64,000 bases of DNA from assembly GCA_045615505.1 (NCBI GenBank), contig JAZLEZ010000008.1, forward strand, positions 1-64,000, given 5' to 3'. A model generated the notes under the pieces. It saw nothing but the letters and a program-made list of their open reading frames with translations, was not told the origin of the DNA and did not search any database. Positions 8,434-16,622 of this stretch are shown here, one piece after another. The stretch's first letter is position 1. Every line of letters starts with the position of its first letter. The translations under genes and the position numbers were made by a program. This DNA is from JAZLEZ01 sp045615505. GTDB taxonomy: Bacteria > Spirochaetota > Spirochaetia > Sphaerochaetales > Sphaerochaetaceae.

Positions 8434-8523
8434 AGAAAACACCTTAGGCAAGATTGCAGCCAAATAATTGCCATGTGTTTCCAATGAGTTTATGATGGAT
8501 GAAGTAATGAATACGGAGGAAAT

Positions 8524-9195
8524 ATGAAAAAAACTCTTATTTTCGTTTTTGCAATTCTGTTGCTGATTGTGTCATGCGCAAGTGAAAAAAAAGAGCCGGA
8601 AACAATTGAAGAAAAATTTGCATATTCCATCGGCGGAATGATATATGAGTACTACGGGCCGTATTACGAAATCAATGAAAAGAATGTTGACTTTTTCGTA
8701 AGAGGTTTCAAAGATAAGCTTTCAGGCAATTATCTGTATGATAAGGAAACGGATGCCCGGATTTTCAGCGAGTATTCAGATATCGTACTTAATAAGGTTT
8801 CCAAGGAAAACCTTGAAAAAGCAGAAGCTTTTCTTAAGGAAAATGCAGGAAAGGAAGGAGTCAGAACAACTTCATCCGGACTTCAATACACTGTAATCAA
8901 GGAAGGAAACGGAAAGGCAGTTACAAAGCAAAGCAGTGTAACAACATACTATACTCTCTCGGATATTGAGGGAAATGTAATTGAACAGACACCGGAAAAT
9001 GCTCAAGGAGCTGCAACATTCAATGTAAGCCAACTGATTCCGGGAATTACGGAAGGTCTTTGTCTTATGAAAGAAGGTTCAAGATATAAGTTCTTCGTTC
9101 ATCCCGATCTGGCATACGGAACCAACGGAAGCGGACAGATAGAACCGAATCAGATGCTTATTTTTGAATTCGAAATTGTGTCCGTAAACAACTGA
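8524..9195 (+). CDS. FKBP-type peptidyl-prolyl isomerase lipoprotein
   Basis: Lipoprotein signal with lipobox L-I-V-S-C (Cys near residue 18), then an FKBP_N-like helical dimerisation region (EEKFAYSIGG ... VRGFKDKL) and a C-terminal FKBP domain from about residue 115 (SSGLQYTVIKEG, VIPG-like LIPGITEGL, AYGTNGSG, LIFEFEI). It would catalyse prolyl cis-trans isomerisation on envelope proteins in the periplasm. Ribosome site CGGAGGAAAT precedes the ATG. The terminator at 9220-9257 ends the transcript. Confidence 0.9.
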   Translation: MKKTLIFVFAILLLIVSCASEKKEPETIEEKFAYSIGGMIYEYYGPYYEINEKNVDFFVRGFKDKLSGNYLYDKETDARIFSEYSDIVLNKVSKENLEKAEAFLKENAGKEGVRTTSSGLQYTVIKEGNGKAVTKQSSVTTYYTLSDIEGNVIEQTPENAQGAATFNVSQLIPGITEGLCLMKEGSRYKFFVHPDLAYGTNGSGQIEPNQMLIFEFEIVSVNN

Positions 9196-9219
9196 TTACA
9201 GTATCGGAACAAAAGCTGG

Positions 9220-9257
9220 GACTGTCGAAGATAGCTCATTCTCCGGCAGTCTTTTTT
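9220..9257 (+). terminator. Rho-independent terminator after the FKBP lipoprotein
   Basis: GACTGTCG (9220-9227) pairs with CGGCAGTC (9244-9251) with one G-U, followed by six T. The T run shares its last bases with the stop codon of the convergent yhcC gene (9256-9258). Confidence 0.8.
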
Positions 9258-10320
9258 ATTTGAGAGCAACTTGAAAAACTGATATTTGTGAAGATTGGTT
9301 TTGAAAGTTGCTCTTGAACAAATCACCCTGTCTGACATTCTGTCTTTCCATTTCATCGTCAAGGCGTCTGAGATACATGTTTTTATCCGGAAACAATCTT
9401 GGGCTTGCAAGTCTGTGACTTGGAGTTTCACAGATAAGACGCTCTATGACTATATCGGAAGGAATTCTGCGCAAAAGATAAACAGTTCTCTGAATATGGC
9501 GCTTTGCACACGGAGCACTTACAAGCCCCCGTCTGTACATATCATACAATCTTGTATTGGCAGTAATGTTGAGGTTATGAATCTTTATGGCATCCGGATG
9601 TACCGAGTTGATTACATCTATTGTCCTGTCCAACTGAACCTGACCTTCATTGGGAAAACCGAGAAGAATATGTGTACACAGTTCTATGCCGAACTTCTTT
9701 ACAAGTTTTGCAGCATCTATGCAACACTTTACATCATGGCCTCTGTTCATGGCCCTGAGAATTTCATCATCTCCGCTCTGAAGTCCGAGCTCGATTGAAA
9801 CATTCAGCCCCCTTTCTCTGTAAGAGGAAATGAGTCTGAGTTTCTCTTCATCAATGCAGTCAGGCCTCGTTGAAATAATCAGTCCGTCCCAGCTGTACCC
9901 TTCGAGAGCACTTTCATAAATCTGCTTCAGTTTTGAAACAGGTGCAAAAGTGTTTGAAAAAGATTGAAAATAAAGAGCAAAATGTTCAGCCTTGTAACGA
10001 CGGACAAGAAAACTCCGACCGCGTTCTATCTGGTCCTTGATATTGTTTATGTTTTTTTCGCCTATCAGGGAATCAATATCGTTTGTAAATGTACTCTTGT
10101 GGGAAAAAGAGCTTTCCTGAGTCCTCAGATATGCAGACGATGCGCCTTGGCTGTCACAGTAAACACAACCGCCCTCTTTACGGCACCCGAATCTGTTGGG
10201 ACAGGAAAAATCGGCATCAACACCTACTCTGTAAATGCGGAAACCGTACTTTGATTCAAGGAAATCGGAATAAGAAAGATATCGATGATTTGTCACTTGA
10301 AAAAACTGTCTTTTATCCAT
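9256..10320 (-). CDS. yhcC: YhcC-type radical SAM protein
   Basis: Radical SAM protein of the YhcC family, 354 aa, molecular role not established. The N-terminus has YRVGVDADFSCPNR followed by GGCVYC, the unusual cysteine arrangement of this family in place of plain CxxxCxxC; the barrel continues with STRPDCID, SIELGLQSGDDE (about 168) and LLGFPNEG. The ATG lies inside the end of fmt (28-base overlap); a GTG forming GTGA with the fmt stop is an alternative start. The last ~17 residues are encoded by a copy of the dispersed inverted repeat at 9263-9314, so the natural C-terminus may have been replaced. Confidence 0.85.
   Translation of the reverse strand: MDKRQFFQVTNHRYLSYSDFLESKYGFRIYRVGVDADFSCPNRFGCRKEGGCVYCDSQGASSAYLRTQESSFSHKSTFTNDIDSLIGEKNINNIKDQIERGRSFLVRRYKAEHFALYFQSFSNTFAPVSKLKQIYESALEGYSWDGLIISTRPDCIDEEKLRLISSYRERGLNVSIELGLQSGDDEILRAMNRGHDVKCCIDAAKLVKKFGIELCTHILLGFPNEGQVQLDRTIDVINSVHPDAIKIHNLNITANTRLYDMYRRGLVSAPCAKRHIQRTVYLLRRIPSDIVIERLICETPSHRLASPRLFPDKNMYLRRLDDEMERQNVRQGDLFKSNFQNQSSQISVFQVALK
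9263..9314. repeat. Dispersed inverted-repeat element, copy C
   Basis: AGAGCAACTT (9263-9272) and AAGTTGCTCT (9305-9314) are exact inverted complements around 32 bases. It lies at the 3' end of yhcC, just beyond the FKBP terminator. Shares its arms with copies at 20863, 32185 and 42935. Confidence 0.7.
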
Positions 10321-11240
10321 GCATTACCGTTTGCAAAAGACTTGAAATCCATTTCTTTTTTGGATGGTAACTGCAAAGATGTAATCCAAAGGATACCGTC
10401 CTTACAGGCTACCCCTATCCCCCGGTCTTTTCTGAAGGCTACAACCTTTCCCGCGGGTTCTCCGTCGCATCTGTCAGGATTTTCACAATAGTCAAAACCC
10501 CCGTAAACTTGGCAAACGAATATGTCCTTACCAGATGCCTTTGCCATAGCTTTGGGCCATGGATAGACTGCACGGATTTTGCTGTGAACTTCTTTAACGG
10601 TTCTGTCAAAACATAATACGGAATCTTCCTTTTCAAGCATCCGACAATATGATACTTCCCCTTCCTGTTTATAAGGCTTGAGATAACCTTCAAAAACCTT
10701 TCTGAGAACATCCGGTACGAATTCTGCCGCCTTTTTTGCAACTTCTGAACTCAGAGACTGTGTTGTTTCACTTCCGTCAAGTTCAAAATCAAATCGTGAA
10801 AAAACATCACCTTCATCCATCTTCTCTCCAATAACCTGAATTGAGACAGATGCTGTTTTCAGAGAATTGAGGATGGTACTTTGTATAGGAGATGGACCTC
10901 TGAAAACAGGAAGTGCGGAAGGATGTACATTAAATGTACCGTTGGAGAAAAGTGCCAGAAATTTAGGTCCGAAAATCTTTCCGTAAGCAAATGATACAAG
11001 AGTATTCGCACCCAGAGAAGAAACAGCTTCTCTTGCTTCGGATTTAAGACTGTCAAACTGAAGAACCGGAAGCCTCAGCTCAAGTGCTGCCTTTTTGACA
11101 GGAGATGCAACCAATGCACAGGAACGCCCCTGCATTTTATCAGGTGCAGTAAGAACTCCTGCAACATCGAAAGATTGCGATAATTCTTTCAAAAGGGGAA
11201 CTGATATTTCAGGTGTGCCTGCAAATAGAATTCTGTTCAA
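10293..11240 (-). CDS. fmt: Methionyl-tRNA formyltransferase
   Basis: Transfers a formyl group from 10-formyl-THF to initiator Met-tRNA. Formyltransferase domain with FAGTPEISVPLL at the start and the catalytic region NVHPSALPVFRGPSPIQ (about residues 104-120), where N, H and the later D (GEKMDEGD, about 141) are the active-site set. The C-terminal OB-like domain is present (VYPWPKA). 315 aa is normal length. One base separates it from the def stop, matching the common def-fmt pair. Confidence 0.95.
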   Translation of the reverse strand: MNRILFAGTPEISVPLLKELSQSFDVAGVLTAPDKMQGRSCALVASPVKKAALELRLPVLQFDSLKSEAREAVSSLGANTLVSFAYGKIFGPKFLALFSNGTFNVHPSALPVFRGPSPIQSTILNSLKTASVSIQVIGEKMDEGDVFSRFDFELDGSETTQSLSSEVAKKAAEFVPDVLRKVFEGYLKPYKQEGEVSYCRMLEKEDSVLCFDRTVKEVHSKIRAVYPWPKAMAKASGKDIFVCQVYGGFDYCENPDRCDGEPAGKVVAFRKDRGIGVACKDGILWITSLQLPSKKEMDFKSFANGNAWIKDSFFK

Positions 11241-11241
11241 A

Positions 11242-11760
11242 TTATTTTTTCTTTCCCCTTTTTCTGAAGCTTCTTATTTTGTATCTGTCCAGTACTTTTG
11301 TTCTGTCGTTTTCCGATAGCCTGTCCGTAAAAAGCTTCCCTTCAAGATGGTCATACTCGTGCTGTATTACTCTTGCAAGAAGGCCTGTTGCATGAACGGT
11401 AAACGGATGACCCTTAACATCCTGTGCCTGTACGGTTACTTCAAGAGGCCTGATGACATTGAAGTATTCTCCCGGAATACTCAGGCAACCTTCTTCATAA
11501 GGACCGGTCTCATAGGAAGTTTCGACAATCTGAGGATTGATGAATGCAGTTTTTATTCCTTCTGAAGGAATGGAAACGATGAAAAGACGACTCGGAACGC
11601 CTACCTGACACCCCGCAAGCCCTACACCGTCTGCCTCATCAAGAGTCTCATACATTGCATCGACAAGCATCTTCAATGCATCATCAAATTTCTTTACTTC
11701 TTCCGATTTTTCGCGGAGAACTTCATCTCCGTAAGTACAAATATCCAACATAGGAATCAT
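11242..11760 (-). CDS. def: Peptide deformylase
   Basis: Metalloenzyme that removes the N-formyl group from new proteins. The three motifs are GVGLAGCQVG (about 44, family GxGLAAxQ; here G-C replaces A-P/A), EEGCLSIP (about 89, metal Cys) and VIQHEYDHLEGKLF (about 131, two metal His and the catalytic Glu). 172 aa. Two in-frame ATGs (11760 and 11751) lack a clear ribosome site; the second gives the more usual N-terminus. Pairs functionally with fmt directly downstream. Confidence 0.94.
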   Translation of the reverse strand: MIPMLDICTYGDEVLREKSEEVKKFDDALKMLVDAMYETLDEADGVGLAGCQVGVPSRLFIVSIPSEGIKTAFINPQIVETSYETGPYEEGCLSIPGEYFNVIRPLEVTVQAQDVKGHPFTVHATGLLARVIQHEYDHLEGKLFTDRLSENDRTKVLDRYKIRSFRKRGKKK

Positions 11761-11787
11761 GATAGACCAAAGGATGTCTTATTGCAA

Positions 11788-13746
11788 TTACAGCAACTCC
11801 AACGGATCTACATCAACCTCCATGATAACAGAAGCAGGAAATTTAAGCTCTGACAGAACCTTATTCAGAGAACCTATGAGAAGCTGTATGTTTTTTCCTC
11901 TTAGAAGAACCTGATAACGGTAATACTCTCTGACTTTTTCTATGGAACATTCCTGAGAACCGAAAACCTCAAATCCGGACAATGACCGCCTCAATGCTGA
12001 AGCCAATGATTCCGAAGCATTTGACGCATCGCTTCTTTTCTTTGATCTGAATACAACATTTATCATTCTTGAATAAGGAGGAAAACCTGTTTTCCTTCTT
12101 ATCTCCAGTTCTTTTGTGAAAAAATCATCGCATTTCAGTTGCGAGGCAAATTTTATTGCCGGATTATCGGGCATTCTGGTCTGAAAAACAACTTCCCCTT
12201 CACTGTCTGCACGACCGCTTCTCCCGCTGACCTGAACAAGCAGATCAAATGTTCTTTCCTCTGCCCGAAAATCAGGTATCAGAAGACCACTGTCCGCCAT
12301 AATTATTCCAACAAGCTGTACATTAGGAAAATTCAAACCCTTTGCAACCATCTGAGTTCCTAGAAGAATCTGAATATTGCCGTTTCTGAAATCATCCAGA
12401 GTTTTACGGATGGCACTTCTGTCTGAAGATACCGTATCGGTATCCAGTCTGGCAGATCTGTATAACGGAAACAGACGGGCAATCTCAGCCTCCACCTGCT
12501 CTGTTCCGAATCCGGAGTACATAACATCCATTGAACCGCAATCGGGACACTGTCTGACAGGCTTGCGGTGATGACCGCAGTAATGACATACAAGCTCACC
12601 GCTCTTTCTGTGGTATGTCATTGCTATATCACAGTGGGGACATTTGAGCTCAAAACCACAGCTTTTGCAGTGAAAATAATAACTGAAACCTCTTCTGTTT
12701 AGAAACAGAATCACCTGTTTTTTTCTTGAAAGTACGGTGTTCATTTTCTCTATGAGAGCAGAACTGAAAATCCCTTTTTCTCCGCGCATATCTGCCAGTG
12801 TGATTTTCGGAACACATCCTCCACCTACGCGTGATGTAAGATTTATGCGTTTCATCTTATCGCTTTCATTCATCATGCTCCACGCTTCAAGACTGGGAGT
12901 TGCGCTTCCCATAAGAAGAATACCGTTGCAATCCGCAATTCTTTTCTGAGCAACCTGACGCGCATGATAACGGGGATCGTTTGAACTCTTGTATGAATTT
13001 TCATGTTCTTCATCGATTATTATCATTTTCAGGCTGTCACAAGGAGCAAAAACTGCACTTCTTGCACCAATCACAAGCCCGATCTCATTGTTTTTTATTC
13101 TCCGCCACTGAGTTATTCTCTGCGCATCCGTCAAGCCGGAATGAAGAATTGCAACATTGTTTTTGAATCGTTTCAGAACCTGCAGAGCAAGCTGATGTGT
13201 AAGTGTAATTTCGGGAACAAGATATATGACCTGACCACCCTTGTTTATCACTTCCTCCGCACAACGAAGAAAGACTTCCGTTTTTCCCGAGCCGGTAACA
13301 CCGTAAAGATAAAAAAGCCCGTTCTCAGCACCTGTAATTTCAGCTACGGCATTCTGTTGTTCCGATGTCAATACAACTTCAGGACGGTCAATGCCCTGTT
13401 CGCTTTCTACTGCTCCGAAACTGACATCACGCCTTCCTCCCGGAATCATCGTATCAAGAACTTCACCCCGATGTGAAAAATAAAACTTCTCCATCCAAAG
13501 AGCAAGTTTCCATTGATATTCTCCGAAGATGGGCATTTTGTCCAAAACTCTGATTATGTTTCTGATTTTGAAATCACCTTCCGGTTTACTGTCGGATACT
13601 TTCAGAACATAGGCTCTGGTTTTTCGTTTCCCAAACGGAACGATTACCCTGACTCCCGGAACTACATTGAGTTTTTCATCATCAAAACCGTAGGTGAACT
13701 CAGTTTTAAGAGGCACCGGAACTGCACAGAGGGCGTATTTAATCAT
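11788..13746 (-). CDS. priA: Primosomal helicase PriA
   Basis: Superfamily 2 helicase that restarts stalled replication forks. N-terminal 3'-DNA-binding domain, Walker A GVTGSGKTEVF (about 151), DEEH box (IIIDEEHENSY, about 247), and the paired zinc-binding cysteines CKSCGFELKCPHC and CHYCG ... CPDCG (about 360-405) inserted in the second RecA lobe. 652 aa, slightly shorter than E. coli. Start overlaps the udg stop (ATGA). Confidence 0.96.
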   Translation of the reverse strand: MIKYALCAVPVPLKTEFTYGFDDEKLNVVPGVRVIVPFGKRKTRAYVLKVSDSKPEGDFKIRNIIRVLDKMPIFGEYQWKLALWMEKFYFSHRGEVLDTMIPGGRRDVSFGAVESEQGIDRPEVVLTSEQQNAVAEITGAENGLFYLYGVTGSGKTEVFLRCAEEVINKGGQVIYLVPEITLTHQLALQVLKRFKNNVAILHSGLTDAQRITQWRRIKNNEIGLVIGARSAVFAPCDSLKMIIIDEEHENSYKSSNDPRYHARQVAQKRIADCNGILLMGSATPSLEAWSMMNESDKMKRINLTSRVGGGCVPKITLADMRGEKGIFSSALIEKMNTVLSRKKQVILFLNRRGFSYYFHCKSCGFELKCPHCDIAMTYHRKSGELVCHYCGHHRKPVRQCPDCGSMDVMYSGFGTEQVEAEIARLFPLYRSARLDTDTVSSDRSAIRKTLDDFRNGNIQILLGTQMVAKGLNFPNVQLVGIIMADSGLLIPDFRAEERTFDLLVQVSGRSGRADSEGEVVFQTRMPDNPAIKFASQLKCDDFFTKELEIRRKTGFPPYSRMINVVFRSKKRSDASNASESLASALRRSLSGFEVFGSQECSIEKVREYYRYQVLLRGKNIQLLIGSLNKVLSELKFPASVIMEVDVDPLELL

Positions 13747-14534
13747 TTGGTGACAATCTTCAGATTAAGATATCTGGCAAGTTTCTGAAGATCTTCCCAG
13801 ACAGGTCGTTTCAAAGACATATCCCTGAGAACAGCAGAAGGATGATATGTACAAATCATAGGGATTCTACTTTCGTAAAAACTGAATTTTCCCCTCAATT
13901 CAGCCATCGGAACATCATATTGTCCGGTCATTTCCGTTGAAGCAGGCTTTCCGAGACACAAAATAGCCTTAGGCTGAATCAACTCAATCTGCTGTCTGAT
14001 ATAATTCCTGCACGCAAGCTTTTCATCATCCTGAGGATCTCTGTTCTGAGGAGGACGACATTTTACTATATTTGCAATGTATGTATTTGTATCTCTGGAA
14101 AGCGAAATTGCCCTCAGCCATGCATCCAGATATTGACCGGATTTCCCAGTAAACGGACGACCGGTGTTATCTTCTGTTTCGCCGGGTCCTTCTCCTATGA
14201 CCATAACATCGGGATGGTCCGGACAACCTTCTCCGAAAACAACATTCTTTCTTGTTGAAGAAAGTTTACATCTTCGGCAGTTCATAGCACATTGCTTCAG
14301 TTCTTCCAGAGACATATCAGAACATTCGTCTGTGTCGGAAATCTTGTTTTCTGAGGATACAACCGATGCAGTGCCCAAACCCATTATTTTTGAAGCTGTG
14401 CCGGAGAAATCCCGATTCGGCCGTTCTTTTATTTCCCTGCCGCCGAGAATATCTGCAAACATATCCAGCAACTTATCAGTCTTATTGAGAGCATTCTCAA
14501 GTACTGCCTTTCTGGCTTTTGTCTCATCGTCCAT
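13743..14534 (-). CDS. Family 4 uracil-DNA glycosylase (Fe-S)
   Basis: Excises uracil from DNA. A ~85-residue N-terminal extension of unknown role precedes the core: CRRC (Fe-S ligands), GEGPGETEDNTGRPF (family GEAPGxxEDxxGxPF), KCRPPQNRDP, a further Fe-S Cys (LACRNYI) and the C-terminal TYHPSAVLR loop. All four cluster cysteines are visible. I chose the ATG at 14534 (GAGGAAAAAT before it), which overlaps the truA stop by 11 bases; a longer frame from 14570 is also open. Coupled to priA downstream. Confidence 0.9.
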   Translation of the reverse strand: MDDETKARKAVLENALNKTDKLLDMFADILGGREIKERPNRDFSGTASKIMGLGTASVVSSENKISDTDECSDMSLEELKQCAMNCRRCKLSSTRKNVVFGEGCPDHPDVMVIGEGPGETEDNTGRPFTGKSGQYLDAWLRAISLSRDTNTYIANIVKCRPPQNRDPQDDEKLACRNYIRQQIELIQPKAILCLGKPASTEMTGQYDVPMAELRGKFSFYESRIPMICTYHPSAVLRDMSLKRPVWEDLQKLARYLNLKIVTK

Positions 14535-15372
14535 ATTTTTCCTCAAACCACTGATACTCGTCAGAATCATAGCTTACACGCCACAAGTACAGACCGTCTG
14601 ACGGAGCTGTTTTTCCGCAAAGGCTCCTGTCTTTCCCCTCAAGAACCTGTCTGAAATCTTCTGCATTCTTTCCGTTGAGAGCCATTTCAATCATAGTGCC
14701 TGTCAGAGAACGCACCATATGGTACAGAAAAGCATTTCCGCATACTCTGTACACAAGAATATCCTCATTAAATTCCGATTTTGTAAAAAAGAATTCAGAC
14801 TCGTAAATATCACGCACTTTACTAGGACATATATCCTTACTGCATGCAAATGTTGTGAAGTCATGCGTTCCGATAATCTGTTCTGCAAATGAATTGAGCA
14901 CCTCAATGTCCGGAAACTTTTTAAGGCAGGTAATGAGACCATCGTCAAAGGCATCATGACCAGGGTTGACTTTGCAGAAATATCTGTACTCCCTTGCCAT
15001 TGCACTGTATCTTGCATGAAAACTTCTACCGGCCTCCCATGCTTTTTTTATCCTGACCTGAACCGGAAGCAATGCATTAAGAGCAGGACGGAAAGCTTCA
15101 GCAGGAATTGTGCAGTCGTCTATTTCCGCATGAGCTGTCTGACCCCATGCATGGACTCCGCTGTCAGTTCGACCGCTGCCGCAGACTTCAACATCATTCT
15201 GTCCTGTAAACTGTTTTACAGCCTCCAGAATTGTCTGCTGAACCGAAACGCCGTTATCCTGACTCTGCCAACCGCAGAATGAACGCCCGTCGTAAGATAC
15301 TATGAGACCTATGCGTCTTCTTCCTTCAGGGGCATCGAATTTTTCCGGGCGTTTCCAATCCTCTCGTGACAT
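14524..15372 (-). CDS. truA: tRNA pseudouridine synthase A
   Basis: Makes pseudouridine at positions 38-40 of tRNA anticodon arms. The catalytic Asp lies in GSGRTDSGVHAWGQ (about residue 66), with SYDGRSFCGWQ near the N-terminus, HARYSAMAREYRY (about 113) and NAFLYHMVRSLTG (about 222). 282 aa, with a 20-residue polar N-terminal extension. Lies 17 bases after cdaR and overlaps udg. Confidence 0.95.
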   Translation of the reverse strand: MSREDWKRPEKFDAPEGRRRIGLIVSYDGRSFCGWQSQDNGVSVQQTILEAVKQFTGQNDVEVCGSGRTDSGVHAWGQTAHAEIDDCTIPAEAFRPALNALLPVQVRIKKAWEAGRSFHARYSAMAREYRYFCKVNPGHDAFDDGLITCLKKFPDIEVLNSFAEQIIGTHDFTTFACSKDICPSKVRDIYESEFFFTKSEFNEDILVYRVCGNAFLYHMVRSLTGTMIEMALNGKNAEDFRQVLEGKDRSLCGKTAPSDGLYLWRVSYDSDEYQWFEEKYGR

Positions 15373-15389
15373 TTATTCTCCGATTGAAA

Positions 15390-15785
15390 TCACTCAAAGT
15401 AAATCTTAATTACCGACGGCTTTGTAAAAATTGATATTTCGGAAAGGTTTATGTAATCCTTAAGCTCTGAATAATCTGCAGTAACAACAGCAGATGCAAC
15501 ACCTTTATCATGAACATCGGAAAAATCAGCAAATAATTTAACCTTACTCACATCCAACAGATAAATCTGTTTCTCGGAACCCTTTATCACGACAGAAGCG
15601 GATTCCGGAACAATGCTGGTAGGAACATAACCTTTTGGCATAACAATCTGAAGGGGCATTGTAACCACTCTCTCCCCTTCAGCCTCAAAGACCACAAAAG
15701 CATAAATGAAAATTGCAAAGAGCAGACAGAGAATTTTTACCTGCCAGTTCTTCAGAATACCTGCGGAGGCTTTTTCAAACTTCAT
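15390..15785 (-). CDS. cdaR: CdaR-like protein with a single YbbR domain
   Basis: CdaR is the extracytoplasmic partner that modulates the diadenylate cyclase CdaA. After an N-terminal membrane anchor (VKILCLLFAIFIYAFVVF, about 14-31) there is one YbbR-type beta domain (RVVTMPLQIVMPKGY ... SVVIKGSEKQI). At 131 aa it carries one repeat where Firmicutes proteins have three or four. The ATG at 15785 has a strong AAGGAGG and lies inside the cdaA 3' end (overlap 11 bases). Identity rests on the domain and on position next to cdaA. Confidence 0.85.
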   Translation of the reverse strand: MKFEKASAGILKNWQVKILCLLFAIFIYAFVVFEAEGERVVTMPLQIVMPKGYVPTSIVPESASVVIKGSEKQIYLLDVSKVKLFADFSDVHDKGVASAVVTADYSELKDYINLSEISIFTKPSVIKIYFE

Positions 15786-16563
15786 AAGAATCCTCCTTAA
15801 GATCAAGCTGAATATCCAGATTGTTGAAGATTGCAAGCAATGTATTTTTGATTACTTCCGAAGAGAGGTTGTAATAGAGTTTTGCATTGTATGCAAGTGA
15901 CATTGCACCCGTTTCTTCCGAAACAATCAAAACGGCAGAATCGGATTCCTCTGCCATTCCAAGTCCTGCCCTGTGTCTTGTACCGAAAGACTGTCTGATA
16001 TCTGTTTGGGCGGAAAGAGGCAGATAACAACCTGCCGCAACGATTTTTGAACCCTGAATAATCATTGCTCCGTCATGAAGAGCAGTATCGTAGTCGAATA
16101 CAGTTACTATAAGAGCTGTGGAAATATCGGCATTGAGCTTAGTGCCGCTTTCTATGATGTTTTTTATGGAAACACTTCTGGGAAAAACAATCAGTGCACC
16201 TCTTTTGGACTGAACCAGCCGTTCACAGGCACTTATGACACTGTCAACCATTTCAGCTGATGTGTGATTTGTTCTCACATTGAAGAATTTGCTTCTTCTT
16301 GTAAAACCGGGGGCAAAGGCGCGTCTTAGTTCCGGCTGATACAAGACGCAGAGAAAAACAATCAGCGGCAGTGAAAGTGTTTCAAGCAGTCTGACCAGTA
16401 TATCAAGTTTGAAAATATAGCTGACAAGGTAAACAATCATGTAGGATAGAAACAGCTTTGCCAACTGAGAAGCCTTATTATCCACCAGCGTGTTGTAAAA
16501 CAGATACAAAACAACCGAAATAAACAGAATCTGTACAACCGCTTTAATGATTTCAACTGTCAC
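15775..16563 (-). CDS. cdaA: Membrane diadenylate cyclase CdaA
   Basis: Makes c-di-AMP from two ATP. Three N-terminal membrane helices (to about residue 85) precede the DAC domain with the two signature motifs DGAMII (in ALHDGAMIIQG, about 164) and RHRAGLG (about 195). 262 aa is normal. It begins with GTG (16563) behind GAGGTG; no ATG fits the frame. First gene of a run of eight (cdaA-cdaR-truA-udg-priA-def-fmt-yhcC). A promoter is visible at 16594-16622. Confidence 0.94.
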   Translation of the reverse strand: MTVEIIKAVVQILFISVVLYLFYNTLVDNKASQLAKLFLSYMIVYLVSYIFKLDILVRLLETLSLPLIVFLCVLYQPELRRAFAPGFTRRSKFFNVRTNHTSAEMVDSVISACERLVQSKRGALIVFPRSVSIKNIIESGTKLNADISTALIVTVFDYDTALHDGAMIIQGSKIVAAGCYLPLSAQTDIRQSFGTRHRAGLGMAEESDSAVLIVSEETGAMSLAYNAKLYYNLSSEVIKNTLLAIFNNLDIQLDLKEDSYEV

Positions 16564-16593
16564 ATCAACACCTCTTTATCCTTCGGATGTTCA

Positions 16594-16622
16594 TTATAAA
16601 CTATTTGAGTGTACTACTTAAA
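16594..16622 (-). promoter_or_regulatory. Promoter of the cdaA operon
   Basis: Minus strand TTTAAG (16622-16617), 17 bases, perfect TATAAT (16599-16594), about 30 bases before the GTG. The -35 box overlaps the stop codon of the M16 protease gene. Confidence 0.6.

Noticed and set aside
8441..8460. TTAGGCAAG-like words on both sides of radC as a repeat or attachment site
   Set aside because: The shared stretch is about 9 bases and lacks an element between or boundary genes; chance is likely.
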